Source: Beroe ovata (taxonomy: Eukaryota; Ctenophora; Nuda; Beroida; Beroidae). Taken from it: a stretch of 31,481 bases of DNA. Position 1 is the stretch's first letter; each line of letters begins with the position of its first letter. Positions 1 to 11,241 of the stretch are shown here, in pieces. Made by a program: the position numbers and the translations under genes. The stretch lies in NCBI GenBank assembly GCA_946803715.1, contig CAMPET010000045.1, positions 334,229 to 365,709 on the forward strand. The letters are read 5' to 3'. The notes under the pieces are model-generated. The model did not search any database. It was not told the origin of the DNA and saw nothing but the letters and a program-made list of their open reading frames with translations.

Positions 1-46
<46 letters not shown>

Positions 47-58
47 TGTGTTTGTGTG
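1..58. repeat. (GT)n microsatellite
   Basis: An almost pure GT dinucleotide run with only an occasional A or T interruption fills the left edge of the window. It is probably truncated by the window boundary. Confidence 0.95.
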
Positions 59-118
59 TACTACAGACACGTACTGTCTATCACAGGGTGGCAAGATAAT
101 TCACAGTGAAGTCACAAA

Positions 119-151
119 GACTGATACCTGTCATAGACTGATACCTGTCAT
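119..151. repeat. Short tandem duplication of a 16-mer
   Basis: The 16-mer GACTGATACCTGTCAT occurs at 119-134 and again at 136-151, one base apart. It has no coding context. Confidence 0.8.
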
Positions 152-1001
152 GACACTGTCTATTAGAGAGCACTGACATCTAGAGGATATTTGAAATAGG
201 ATGCGCATGCTATATCTGAGTGCCAGTAACATGTACTTCGTACTTTGTTCATGTATGATGTTATACCTACAGTATACATTATACACTGTAGAGTGAACAC
301 ACTGATTACCTATATATGGTTCATCGATAAGATCTCCTCATTGACCCAATGAGCAACCCCATACACCTCTCGCATGAACCAATGTCTAACCCCCGACATA
401 TAGGTATATGTTCATTGTTCAATGAACACTGTTCATTCGTTCATCACTCGCACATTCACTAGCTGATAAACCTCAGCAAGGAATTATCAGTAATATGACT
501 TATTTGACCTATTAAAGATAACCAGTAGGTAACCACCTGATAATGGATACCTCACAATTATCATACATCCAGATACTATTAAATCAAGAGGTTACTACTG
601 ATTATGAGAGCACTGTACCACATAATCGGAATGGATTATCAGGGTTGCTGAGTATGCTTGATACTGTGGAGATGCTGATATATAGATGGATCAATATGAC
701 TGCCAAAATGCACACCGGATGCAGTTGTTATCTGGAAATAATCGCCAACACGCAACCCATATAACTGCGGTTCATATGAAATTTAATTTGATTTCTATCA
801 ATCCACTGATAAGAATTTGTACAGTATGTTGGTAATATCGCATGTTGTGTGGAATCAGATACATGGTTTGTCTCACTGCGTATCAAGCTACAAGGAAACA
901 ACTCTATGGACCAAGTCATTCGATTCCACGAACCAATGATTTCAAATCCACGTCGATAAACCTCCTTCTATAACCAGCCTATTATCCATTGAACCCAGTG
1001 G

Positions 1002-1154
1002 CAGAAATTTCTGAAATGGCTAGGAATGGGAATCTGTAGCCCCAAATCGGCTACTTTTTTTGCTTGCTCCGCCTCGCTTCGGTGAAGATAGCAGTGAAGA
1101 GAGAAGACTCTTACAATCCAATATTCATTGGATTGTAACCCTTGACTTGGGTTA
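1002..1154. repeat. Cluster of consecutive small inverted repeats
   Basis: Successive hairpins are visible: the perfect palindrome CAGAAATTTCTG (1002-1013); GTAGCC (1036-1041) against GGCTAC (1049-1054); TTACAATCCAAT (1111-1122) against ATTGGATTGTAA (1127-1138), a perfect 12-bp arm with a 4-base loop; and an AACCC/GGGTT pair ending near 1154. This resembles a folded non-autonomous mobile element. No target-site duplication was identified. Confidence 0.55.
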
Positions 1155-1620
1155 ATGAAAGTAATAGTTGTATCATTCAATTCTCACAAGAATCCCTATT
1201 ATAATTTGGCATTCTCTCTTTTATTATTATGTTTTCTGTGCGTTCACTGCGTACAGCGTGTTGCTATGGTAGCGTATGAGTTGCACGTGCAAAAAGAAGT
1301 AGCCTGTAGGCTCATTTCTCATGGTGCTGTTTTGATTACGTTGCTCTCTCTGTTGATAGGAGAGACAAGAGTTGCACGTGCAGTTTAATGCGCGCGCAAT
1401 GACAGTCAGATCTCGGGAATATTGTTTCTGTTTAGCACTGAATCATCGCACACACTGGATGACGTGTTGCTGTGATCGCTCTTGATCGGGAATCTGGATT
1501 TATTGAGCTACTACATTCATTATCTTTCACAATACGTTAGTCGTTTATCGTGATTACTTGACGGGCTCCCTAGTCTATATTATAATTTGGTTGTTTGTTT
1601 GATTTTATGTTCGTCACGAA

Positions 1621-1720
1621 ATGCACGTGCTGATTTTGAAGTTAAAGTGCGCGTTGCCATGGACACGTGCTACTACTGTAATAATAGTGAACTGGGCCGA
1701 GCTCATTTCTGATGATGGTT
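1621..1720. repeat. Divergent copy of a dispersed repeat shared with 6178-6280
   Basis: Both places contain, in the same order, a CACGTGCTGATTTTGAA-like block (CACATGCTGATTTTGAA at 6178), a GCCATGG block, a second CACGTGC or CACATGC core, and a GAGCTCATT...TGATG block. Spacing differs by small indels. A shortened version also occurs near 7255 inside the second copy of the 5.5-7.5 kb duplication. This suggests an old interspersed repeat family. Confidence 0.55.
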
Positions 1721-2550
1721 TTAGTTTTCGTTGATGGAATGAATGCAAGTAGGTTCTGATTCGAGCAACGGTCAAATTTCTCTTGAGTTGACAGGGGTGA
1801 CAGTTGCTCAATTATTCTTTTCAACTCATGGTAAAATACGATGTTATATTCAATAACAATACACTGCGCAAATTGAATGATTAACGAAAGTCGGACAACT
1901 GGGCAAGCACTATTTTCTGTGCTTATTCGAAGAAATGACCGAATTGTGAACAAGTGCTCCTTCATAAAATTCATCGGTTCAAATAAGTATGTTGGATTTT
2001 GATCACAGGTCATGTTTTGCTGTCATTCTAAAGTAACGTCCTGTTGTCTTTCCAAAGGGTAGTGTATCATGTCCACTTGGCGGGTTTTCTAGTTACCTTA
2101 TATTTTCTCAATTGAACGGAGGATTCAAAAATCATGTTTCTCAAACAAAGTTTGCGTCACATGTGTTAAATTGATGCTAGATCACTGATGGTAAACAAGA
2201 AGCATGTCTTGTTTGGGAAACAAACTTGAAGATCGGCTGAACATTGTGAACTGTAATGCATGGATCTTGTAAAAGTGGATTAGATTGATCACAAAGTAAT
2301 AAAGTACGCTTAAATTATTTAGTCTTCTGTAATAGGTTAGTGTTTGTTCTTACTTGTTTTGCTGTTTGCTTGTTTGTTTTACTTCCGAATTAGCAGGTTA
2401 TTAAGTATCATAACGTCAAGCAAAACTAGCGTCCGTGCGCGATGACCTTGTCAGCAGATGAGGAAATAAATAACGACATACGTATGACTGTTTAATGTGG
2501 TGACAAGAAATCGAGCACTAGATTAGAATAGGACGTAGATCAACTAAAGT

Positions 2551-2556
2551 TTTATT
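2551..2556 (-). terminator. Polyadenylation signal AATAAA of the ankyrin gene
   Basis: The plus strand reads tttatt, giving AATAAA on the minus strand about 40 bases downstream of the stop at 2594-2596. Its position supports ending the gene here. Confidence 0.55.
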
Positions 2557-2593
2557 ATAAAAAAGAGTGACAGGAAGCATGGCGATTTCAAAC

Positions 2594-5109
2594 TCAGGAA
2601 ATAATCACTACCTGGACACACTGTTCGTTGCAGTTTGCTGCGGCAAGATGGAGCGCCGTTCGTCCATTGTAATTCACCGCGTTCACATTACACTCTGAAA
2701 TAGGGATTGTCCTTGACGATGAGTTAGAAATCATGAGTCATGACTTTGAACTTTGATCATCAATCGTCTGTTAACATTCAATAAATGCTGTGTTCTGAAT
2801 AAGTACTTTGAATGCTGTAAGGTCTAGGTTGGGCCATCCATCCTTGCTCATGATATACATTGAAACCGATGTTAAGAACACCAATTAGCGACTTTTCGTA
2901 CAGAAGTCTCAAAGTGTTTTCGGTCGTTATTTCAAATTTTCCAGATCGAAATTCCCAGAGAGTGTAAATGACTACCATCCATCAAGAAATGTTATAATGA
3001 CAAGGAATATTGTCTTCTATTTCTCTCTCCACGTTGATTAACCAATTATATAATGACTTTCAAAATGGGATTATAACGATGGCGGTATAAAATAGTCTGA
3101 TCGCACCGATCTCCTACGAGTGTTCTCTTCCTTTACATGTGGTCCAATGAAATTACCGTGGCTGACAGTTCAATTACCCAAGTTCATCCCTGGAATTATC
3201 AGAGATGATCATCATCATTGATATTGAAGCTATGATATGCGGCCAGCGAAGCTGCCAACGAGCACCAACTTATCACCTTGACCTATGGAAGATATTTACA
3301 AAGGAGTACCCTCCTCCCATTGGATGAAGTCATACACGTGACTCCATCTCAGCTGATGATTGGCTATCATCTGCACAGCGCGAGGACAGTAGCTTACAAC
3401 ACCCCAGTGATTGTGATCAGCAAGGTGTGATCCGAGCAGTACAGGCCAAATATAGAGATCTCTGTTGATGGAGGAAGCGAGATATACAGCACAGTGATGT
3501 CAACATACAAAGTGCCCATGGCAAATTCGTCATACATATATGATGGCACGATTTCATGCACTTACCACATTGTTACTTCAAATATTGATGAAATATTCTA
3601 TCTCTCATAACAAAATCAATGACATTCACTTGAGTACATATACATCCGACTGACCAATTGTTCAATAAGCTATGGTAATGATCACTGAAACTCTACCACA
3701 ATGACCGGATGATGATATATGAATAACAGGAACTCACTTGACTTGATACAAGTGCTGACTGCCTTAGCCCGTTGTTTTGTATCATTACTGTAACTGCACA
3801 GTCTATGAAGAGGCGTCTCTCCTAGTTTGTTTGTAATGTTCACACGTGCTCCACATTGTATGAGATACCTATACTGCAAGGAGTGATTGTTAGAAAAATA
3901 GATTTGAGAATTGGCTCATGTTTGAACAACAGCTGATCTATCCAACATATATGCCAACCTGCAGAAATGAAAACTGCTCTGTGCCTGCAGCATAGTGAAG
4001 GACACTATTCCCTTCACAGTCTGCAGCATTCACATCAGCTCCAGCATCTAACAGTAGCCTTGTGCATTCTGAAATATGGTCAGGTATAGCGATTCCTAAT
4101 TTTGAACTTATGACCGAAAATGATCACAGAAAATGAATTACCAATGTTATCAGAAGATTCAAGTAGAGGTGTCCTCCCACTCCATGTTCCTTTGGCATTA
4201 GGGTCGGCACCAGCTTCAAGAAGAAGTTTCAGGAAGTTTGCATTGCCACGGGATGCAGCCCAGTGTAGAGGTGTCTTTGAATCCAGAGCTCCTGATAAAA
4301 ATATCATAAATTCAGCTGTAAATGCCTAACTAGTAAAACAAATTGTTTTAGTAAAACAAATTGTTTATTCGAACCATCATTCACATTAGGTAAATGCTTC
4401 AATTTAAAAAAAGAATAGTTTTCTTAACATAACTGTAATAAATATAATAAGCATACCTGCCCTTTTGGTTAATAGGGAGTAAAAACGAAATACATGATAT
4501 AATATAACAACTCTGACTTATTACAGGACAGCAACTAATTAGATATAAATTGTCATGAAAAGTTTACCTGCAACAGAAGTGTCCTCCAAATCAATATGAC
4601 TGTTCAATGGAGCACCAGCTTTGATTGCTGATATCAAGCAGTTTTCATCTTCATTCATCACAGCATACATGACCCCATAATGAGTACTCTAGGAGGAGGA
4701 TGTGTAAATTTTCTGCCATTCAGATAATGACTATATCAACACCTCAGTGCTCAGTCATGATAGGGCCTCAATCATGATGAATCAAAGTATAAGAGATACT
4801 CACATTTAGAGCTTGTTTCCTTTTCCGTTTTGAGAACCTTTTCAATAGTGTTGGCAACCATTTTATTGCCATAATTTCTACATAGGATGAGAAAGCATCT
4901 AAAAACAAATGCCTCTTAATACATACAAAAGCAATGAAAACTGGTCATAATTCATGCATAAAGTATCATGATCAAACTTTTTTATGGATATAAATCAAGG
5001 TGGGCTTGATGCAATTGATTTTTTCTCACTGTTTACAATTATTGTAGTACAATAGATCTAGTGCAATTGTATCACAATCATTGTAGAGATCTCTGAACTG
5101 TTCAGACAT
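2594..5109 (-). CDS. Ankyrin-repeat protein, seven exons, about 261 aa
   Basis: Exons read on the minus strand are 5109-5037 (ATG at 5109), 4898-4804, 4688-4568, 4291-4142, 4068-3959, 3873-3738 and 2694-2594. All introns are GT-AG, every phase agrees, and the lengths sum to 786 nt, exactly 262 codons. The N-terminus starts MSEQFRDLYNDCD and is followed by a basic stretch (KRFSKRKRKQ). From about residue 60 there are consecutive ankyrin repeats with textbook elements: KTPLHWAASRGNANFLKLLL, EAGADPNAKG, RLLLDAGADVNAADCEGNSV, CGARVNITNKLGETPLHRLC and NYNGRTALHLAA. The last exon runs into a stop just past a possible donor, with AATAAA about 40 bases further on, so this is taken as the 3' end. Ankyrin arrays bind proteins; the partner cannot be predicted. 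No SOCS box, kinase or channel domain is seen. The gene is divergent from the LAMP gene. An upstream non-coding exon is possible. Confidence 0.8.
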
Positions 5110-5144
5110 CGACAGTGCCACAGTGGACAGGCTATTAACAGCAT

Positions 5145-5517
5145 CTACAATTTGATGCTTTCCTTAACTTCTATCTAGGTCAATTGAACCTCGATTCATA
5201 TCAGATGATCATTGATCAAAATAAAATGCGTGCTATGCGTAAATTATCATTTTGGCGCTCACCAGCTCATCATTTGCATTGTTGCGTCAATTGGACCTAG
5301 CATTAGCATTGCCATGCAATGCAAAATTGCAAATTTAAAGCTCGTTTTTCTTCGGTCAAGGCGCGCACGGCCGCATGAGGTTACGTCAAATAAAATCTGA
5401 CATTCTGACAAGCTTGTATTGCCATTATAACCACATCAGGCGGCGCGGCGCGCGGCTGTAGGTTGATCATAATTGAGTGATTACTTAAATACTAATTTAC
5501 AATGCAGCGCGGCGTAA
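5145..5517. other. Intergenic, partly CpG-rich
   Basis: No coding exon is supported. From about 5355 the sequence becomes CG-rich with runs such as GGCGGCGCGGCGCGCGG near 5440, continuing into the duplicated block. It lies between the divergent ankyrin and LAMP genes, so CpG-island-like promoter function is possible but not shown. Confidence 0.45.
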
Positions 5518-6616
5518 TTACGCAAAATATTGTCAAATTTTGGTTCCCGCGCTGCGTGACCCAAATACTCCGCGCGCGCTGCGCGTCTCATTCCTACGCG
5601 TCTCCTTTCTGCGCGCGCGTCTCCTTTTTACGACTTTTCAGTTCACTAAGTAAAACAGGGGCGCGCAACGTGTGCACACAAATTTTATGCCTGCGACTTT
5701 TGTATCTCGCGCGCGCGCCTTCACCGACGGCACATACGATACCTAGCCTCAACTTTTGCACTCGTACAAAATTCATCGCCCTAATTTTTTGAATTATTTT
5801 TGTCTTTTTTCCGGTAAAACAGACATGAATCGACATTTTTTAGGCGTTGATTCCAAATAAGCCTATGTCACGTGATGAAATAAGAGTGATGGATTTAGGA
5901 AGAGCCATCCTAATCATTACTTTTTATTGCTCTTGCTAAGTGGCCTTTATGAAACCTATGATAATTTGTTTATTTGTCATGTGTACTAAAAGGGGCAAGG
6001 GCCTAATAAATTCACCAGGGCAGGATGGGAGCCCTAAAATTCCTGTTTAACCTACTTCCCCAGTGCAGAGACTGTGATAAAGCCTGTCATAGGCTTGGGT
6101 TATGTTTGAAATGTTATATCTGTGTGATAAGGCCTGTCTGTCAGTCTGCCCCTTAGTTGATGACCAATTCCACAATTCACATGCTGATTTTGAACAGTTA
6201 TGCCATGGTTGCACATGCAAACTGTAGTGGGATCATGGCCTAATTGGAGCTCATTGGTGATGGTACATTGATCTAGTTTCCATCAACATTGTTGTGATGA
6301 TCGAGGAAAACATGTTTACTGTATAGCGTATAGTGTATACTAAGCAGTGGCTCCTTTTGCTACTCATAGACTCCTTTGATGTATGGCATAGAAGTTGTTT
6401 TGTCAATGTTGAACAAAAGTTGAACAAAAGTTGAACATAAACACCTGTTATGTAAATTATTAAGTAGGTACTAGTTTCAAGAATTGATTGATGCGGTTGC
6501 TTTGTGTTTTTTTGTTCCTACATCAACTTATCAACACTACTCATGACAATCGAATTTGAGGATGATGTGCATTCTCATGGAGTTTTAGCTTAAATAAGTT
6601 TTAATTCCGAAACTGT
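5518..6616. repeat. Tandem duplication, copy A
   Basis: From TACGCAAAATATTGTCAAATTTT at the left end to TAATTCCGAAACTGT at 6616 this block matches 6731-7540. Copy A has about 150 extra CG-rich bases near its left end and about 90 bases (around 6225-6310) that copy B lacks. It also has a triplicated AAAGTTGAAC motif at 6415-6440. It ends exactly at the N at 6617. No gene is recognised; open frames on either strand are low-complexity CG-rich translations. Confidence 0.85.
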
Positions 6617-6617
6617 N
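6617..6617. other. Ambiguous base N at the junction of tandem copies A and B
   Basis: The base directly before N is the last base of copy A. The sequence after N restarts the left end of the repeat (TAATTACC...). A single N exactly at a duplication junction suggests a scaffold join. Confidence 0.9.
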
Positions 6618-7540
6618 TAATTACCGTTACGCTTGTAGGATTTCACCCTACCCTTGCTGACGGGATTTTATCCTCGGGGCCCGGATTGAAAATCGCGCGC
6701 ACCGACGGTAGGGTAAAATCCTACAACCGTTACGCAAAATATTGTCAAATTTTATAGTTTGTAGTTTATACCTGCAATTTTGTATTTCGCGCGCGCGCGT
6801 TCACCGACGGCACATACCTCAATGCTCAACTTTTGCACTCGTACAAAATTCATCGCCCTAATTTTTTGAATTTTTTTTGTCTTTTTTTCGGTAAAACAGA
6901 CATGAATTGACATATTTTTAGGCGCTGATTCCAAATAAACCTATGTCACGTGATGAAATAAGAGTGATGGATTTAGGAAGAGCCATCCTAATCATTACTT
7001 TTTATTGCTCGTGCTGAGTGGCCTTTATGAAACCTATGATAATATGTTTATTTGTCATGTTTACTAAAAGGGACAAGGGCCCAATAAATTCACCAGGGCA
7101 GGATGGGAGCCCTATAATTCCTGTTTACTCTACTTCCCCAGTGCTGAGACTGTGATAGAGCCTGTCATAGGCTTGGGTTATGTTTGAAATGTTATATCTG
7201 TGTGATAAGGCCTATCTGTCAGTCTGCCCCTTAGTTGATGACCAATTCCAGAATTCACATGCTGAATTTGAACAGTTATGCCATGGTTGTGATGATCAAG
7301 AAAGCATGTTTACTGTATAGTGTATACTAAGCAGCGGCTCCTTTTGCTACTCATAGACTCCTTTGATCCCTTTGATGTATGGCATAGAAGTTGTTTTGTC
7401 AATGTAAATGCAAAAGTTGAACATAAACACCTGCTTTGTGTTTTTGTTCCTACATCAACACTACTCATGACAATCGAATTTGAGGATGACGTGCATTCTC
7501 ACGGAGTTTTAGCTTAAATAAGTTTTAATTCTGAAACTGT
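6618..7540. repeat. Tandem duplication, copy B, carrying a MITE insertion
   Basis: Sequence from 6731 to 7540 matches copy A with many substitutions and several indels. Shared landmarks are CACCGACGGCACATAC, CACTCGTACAAAATTCATCG, TCACGTGATGAAATAAGAG and the terminal GAGTTTTAGCTTAAATAAG. Copy B carries a MITE at 6633-6726 that is absent from copy A. A related fragment (ACTTATCAACACTACTTATT and following) occurs at about 19201-19240 inside the carboxypeptidase gene, so part of this unit belongs to a dispersed family. Confidence 0.85.
6633..6726. mobile_element. MITE, copy 1, with 9-bp target-site duplication
   Basis: Terminal inverted repeats read TTGTAGGATTTCACCCTA at the left and TAGGGTAAAATCCTACAA at the right. 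The interior includes GAAAATCGCGCGCACCGAC. The flanks CCGTTACGC at 6624-6632 and 6727-6735 are perfect direct repeats, a target-site duplication of 9 bp (10 bp if a shared A is counted). The corresponding place in duplication copy A lacks the element, giving an empty-site comparison. It has no coding capacity. A 9-10 bp duplication fits Mutator-like elements better than Tc1/mariner; this assignment is inference. Confidence 0.85.
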
Positions 7541-7841
7541 CAGTTGATTAGTGGGGTGTGTAAGGTTGGATTTTTGATCAATGTGTCTTACCTCTTGGGT
7601 TTCATTCACTTGTACTCATCGTAACATCATCGATTCATCTCGAAAATGATTCTGCATGAAATATGAAAGTTGGTAAATATCAGTATATGTTTGGAGTTGA
7701 TATCAGGGGTGATGCTTGGAGTGAGGTGCAAGCAAAAGTCATATATAGGTATTCTGTAATCTACATGACATGGATTCATCCCCATTCAAATATGTGTAAA
7801 TAAATTCCTTGATTTTTCAAGGTATAGGAAGTTTTGCAGTT

Positions 7842-10057
7842 ATGATTACAATGAGACACGTTCTACTACTTCCAGTCATACTTGGAGTTATTGGTAAGAC
7901 TTTCTAAAATATCATCCTCATTTTGTATGGAGATTGGAGAGCCATGCCACAGTGGACAAGATATTTGATGTCGGTCTTGTAGTCCTGTACAAAATTACAC
8001 CCCTAATCAAACTACTTATGTTTCAGTTTTGGCGGACTCAGACACTCCAAGTTACACAACAGAATGTGTGCAGATTAATGGGACGCTTTCTCTCAACGTG
8101 ACTTATCTTGTTGCAGATGAACAGGTGTGTCAATCAACCAGAACTCATAGCAATGAGCCAGGAAATTTGACAGCTTGATCTTAATATTTGTATACTTAAT
8201 ATTTATATAGAAAAATTTCGTATTCGAAATGTCTTTCTTAGCACAATGATCATCTTGCTCCACTAAAAGCAAATAACGTGCCCTAGAATAAATTCTATCT
8301 TTTTATGATCAAGTTCTTAATCAAATATCCATATTCCCCTACAGACATTGGAAACATTTGCAGTCAACATTAGTAAAAATGCAAAGGCAAGCAGCTTCTG
8401 CTCAGACACCTTCACCAACATAACATTGACGGAAGGTGGACGAGATCTGGTGATTGAGTTCACAGTGGTAAGTATGTTTATCACAGCACTTCAGTAATAC
8501 AGTGGAAGTTGTAATATGTCTAAATATGACCCTGTCTCTTTCAGAATCTGAACGACTCTGCGTCGGGTGGAGATATCAAGTTTAACCAATGGGGTGTCTC
8601 TAAAATCTCATATTCTTACTCCGTTGAGAAAGCGACTGCCTTCATCAGTACGTTTTTAGTTTTTACATTAGTGCTGTCACATTATGGTTATTTTCAACAG
8701 CTCTTGAGGAATAAAACGCAGAGTATAATGAGTGCTGATTAGTTTTTATATTTGTGCTGATTATTTCATCGATAGTTACTTGACCAGGCTTTAATAGCTA
8801 CGAAATGGTGCCATGAAATCAAGCAAATACTGACATCAGGGCGGTTCGAAAGCCACTTTTTTTATCAAAGAATGAGAAGATAAGGTATGGCTTTCAGTCT
8901 TACAGACTTAAAGTTCATTAATTATGTCATTTCAGAGGGAGCAAGGAACGCAGAAGNCCAGTAATCTCTGACGAGGTGCTGTCAAGCTCTCAAATCACGG
9001 CCTCTCGATTTGTTCTTGTGACAACGTCACGGTCACCCTCCTTCGACGGTTCACTTGCCACCACTTATCGGGTCGCATCACACTGCTTCAGCTTAGTTGG
9101 ATCGGATAATAGTTGATCGGGTACTATCGGCTGTATAATCCCCAAGTCAATGTTTACATTACTTCCATATTGATACAGTAACAAACTAGAAAAAGAAAAA
9201 AATTAAAATTAGAATTAGGCCAAATGACCGCAGAACGGTCTCTTGACCTAACTGGACAAATGGCCTAAACAGCAGTTTTAGGCGTTAGGCCAAATGTCCA
9301 GTTAGGCCAAATGACCTAGAATCGTTGAAATCTAACAATGATCTTTCATTCATATCCCTTCGTTAGGTTATGAAGTTTAATTGACGTTAATGAAGTTAAA
9401 CAGACGTTAACGTGTTACAAGTGTCACATTGTGACATGACAATTGTAGAAAAACATGCATTATGACACCGATTTGTTATTACAGGTTGAACTGACAAATG
9501 TCACGGTACGAGATAACGGATCGATCGTGATTATGAAGAATGAAGCGGTCATATTGAATGAATCTCATCTAGCTATCAGGATTGGTAACGTCAGCCCAAA
9601 GTCTCCGTACGATTGTGAGTAATGAGTATACAGTGTGTACTATACACAATAAATGAGTATGCATAACCAATGATTCTAAGTTTATACAATTAGTAAGTAT
9701 GCACAATTAACAGTGTTCTTGTCACTGACGTTTATTTTCTTCGTAACTGGGAAAAGTGGAAAATAACGGCTAAAATTACGAATTCAATCGATGTTGATGA
9801 TCGACTTTCACGCTGATTAGATAATTATTATACCTATCTGCTCTGATGACATCTGTTACATTTATATCTCTGCCTTGTTGCTATAGAAACAATGACCTCA
9901 TCCCCCAGATTACTACTGCGTTGCTGATCAGAAGATCAAGGACATCGTGCCCATTGCCGTGGGTGTAGCCCTGGCTGCCCTTGTTGTTATCGTTCTCGTA
10001 TCATATCTGATTGGGAGGCGTCGTACTGTCTCAGCCGGGGGGTATGAACGAGTGTAG
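7842..10057 (+). CDS. LAMP-family lysosomal membrane glycoprotein (one exon broken)
   Basis: Exons are 7842-7893 (signal peptide MITMRHVLLLPVILGV), 8027-8124, 8345-8467, 8545-8647, a damaged exon starting at 8936, 9485-9614 and 9909-10057. Except at the damaged exon, phases and GT-AG sites agree. The luminal part has one LAMP-like domain with NXT/NXS sites (INGTLSLNVTY, FTNITL, ELTNVTV) and cysteines at CVQ, FCSD and YYCV. The last exon encodes a transmembrane helix (IVPIAVGVALAALVVIVLV) followed by SYLIGRRR and the C-terminal tail AGGYERV, a GYxxPhi lysosomal sorting motif in the typical LAMP place. LAMPs are heavily glycosylated proteins of the lysosomal limiting membrane. The exon at 8936 loses its frame within about 10 codons, beside the N at 8957, and the third LAMP cysteine should lie in it. 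Downstream exons are intact, so an assembly fault is more likely than a dead gene. Confidence 0.82.
8957..8957. other. Ambiguous base N inside a LAMP exon
   Basis: The exon opening after the acceptor at 8935 runs in frame to N and then meets TAA in the expected frame, while the other two frames do not connect to the exon at 9485. Missing or misjoined bases at N would explain this. Confidence 0.75.
9215..9316. repeat. Foldback repeat in a LAMP intron
   Basis: A 22-bp arm at 9247-9268 (begins CCTAACTGGACAAATGG) is inverted at 9285-9306 (TTAGGCCAAATGTCC...) with two mismatches and a 16-base loop. A further TTAGGCCAAATGACC lies at 9215-9229 and again at 9302-9316. GACCG/CGGTC forms a small hairpin at 9226-9240. 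It sits about 170 bases before the 9485 exon. Confidence 0.75.
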
Positions 10058-11241
10058 AAGTGACAGTCAAGCTGACACTCAGAACACTGACACTCAGAAC
10101 ATTCCACACGCACACACACAATTATACACATCTTACTGTGTGTATGTGTCAGATTTTCGGCATTGATATATTGAGATGGATTATAGAGCCTCATTCTAAT
10201 TTGTCTGTAAGTCTAGGCTGGAAACTTAACGTTGTAGTTTAGTTCTGTATTTAAATGATTATCGGGTATTCAGTTGATGTTCTTGACACACATTGAAAGA
10301 GAGCTTGGTGTTATTTGTTGGTGAAATTTCAAAACCACCACATAACACTTTGTATTGGTGTCAGATTAGAGGTCGGAATCTTATTAATCCATAGATTGTG
10401 GAATATCTTTTGCGTAGACCAGTCTTGAATTTTTGTGAATATCTATGTCTCATTTTGTTTATATCTGATTTTTCGTACGGATGGAATAGTTTTATTTGAA
10501 TTAAGGTAGAACTGGGCAATAACTCAACTTGTTTTTGCCTCTCTGATGGTGGTTTACGAGATAGACACTCATTCGTCACAGCTTGTTGACACAACTTACG
10601 AACTTTGACAGACGAATGCTCGAGATAATAGCTTTCATTGACACCACTCCATTGAACTTCCTTATCTCGTTCATGGAACGCGCGAAACCCAACGACATGT
10701 TGCTATGAAAATGCTCCGCGTTTTTAAGATGCACGACAATTCTTGCTGTTGTCCGCGTGGATTGGACTATCACGAGACTGCCATAACAAAGAAAGACAAC
10801 ATTTCATGTGTGAGTAAAGGTTCTGGACATATTATGTACAAGCATCGACCTCGAATGAGAAGAATCAAAACTAACTATATCTGATACCAAACTTGGGTTC
10901 TTGGATGATTCAACTCCAGCCTTCCAAAATAAAACAAAATAGGTACTCTTCTCAAATATATCCAAAATTGCAATTTATACACACTATAAGAGTAACAGCA
11001 CATCTAAAGGTTCCTATACAAATATACACATGCCTACCTACTACCGAATAAAAATGATAGAATAGAACAGCTGTATGTCATAACTACAGTTTTAAGTGGG
11101 TACACACGTACACATACAAATTCAATTCTCAATATAACGATCAAATATAAGCCATTCCGATTCGTATCCACACAATTTTCAATAACTGAATTTTAACAAC
11201 TGAATTGCTGCACTATTCATATTTCGATCGCCGAGCGGGTT
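10058..11241. other. LAMP 3' UTR and intergenic region
   Basis: No exon is supported. The first part is presumably the LAMP 3' UTR and contains a CA-rich patch near 10110-10130. Minus-strand open frames at 10361-10594 and 10576-10773 have no splice-supported continuation or known motifs. A possible AATAAA on the plus strand lies near 10929, far from the LAMP stop. Confidence 0.45.

Larger units (their letters stand above)
152..2550. other. Gene-poor region with no supported gene
   Basis: I see no exon with a family signature and no splice-consistent reading frame in this stretch. Open frames here, the longest about 120 codons on the minus strand at 1642-2013, have no recognisable motifs. The region holds hairpins around 1002-1154, several CACGTG cores between 1281 and 1671 (TTGCACGTGCAA at 1281-1292 is a perfect palindrome), and a fragment of a dispersed repeat near 1621-1720. 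Confidence 0.6.

Noticed and set aside
1642-2013. 123-codon minus-strand open frame
   Set aside because: It has no recognisable motif, no splice-consistent neighbours and mixed composition. It overlaps a dispersed repeat fragment.
2778-2978. Minus-strand open frame as an extra exon of the ankyrin gene
   Set aside because: It has no ankyrin consensus, and the 3738 exon splices in phase directly to the 2694 exon, completing a repeat and a whole-codon total.
5502-5836. Open frames on both strands in the CG-rich block
   Set aside because: They arise from CG-rich low-complexity DNA in a duplicated repeat, are not preserved as frames between the two copies and show no domain.
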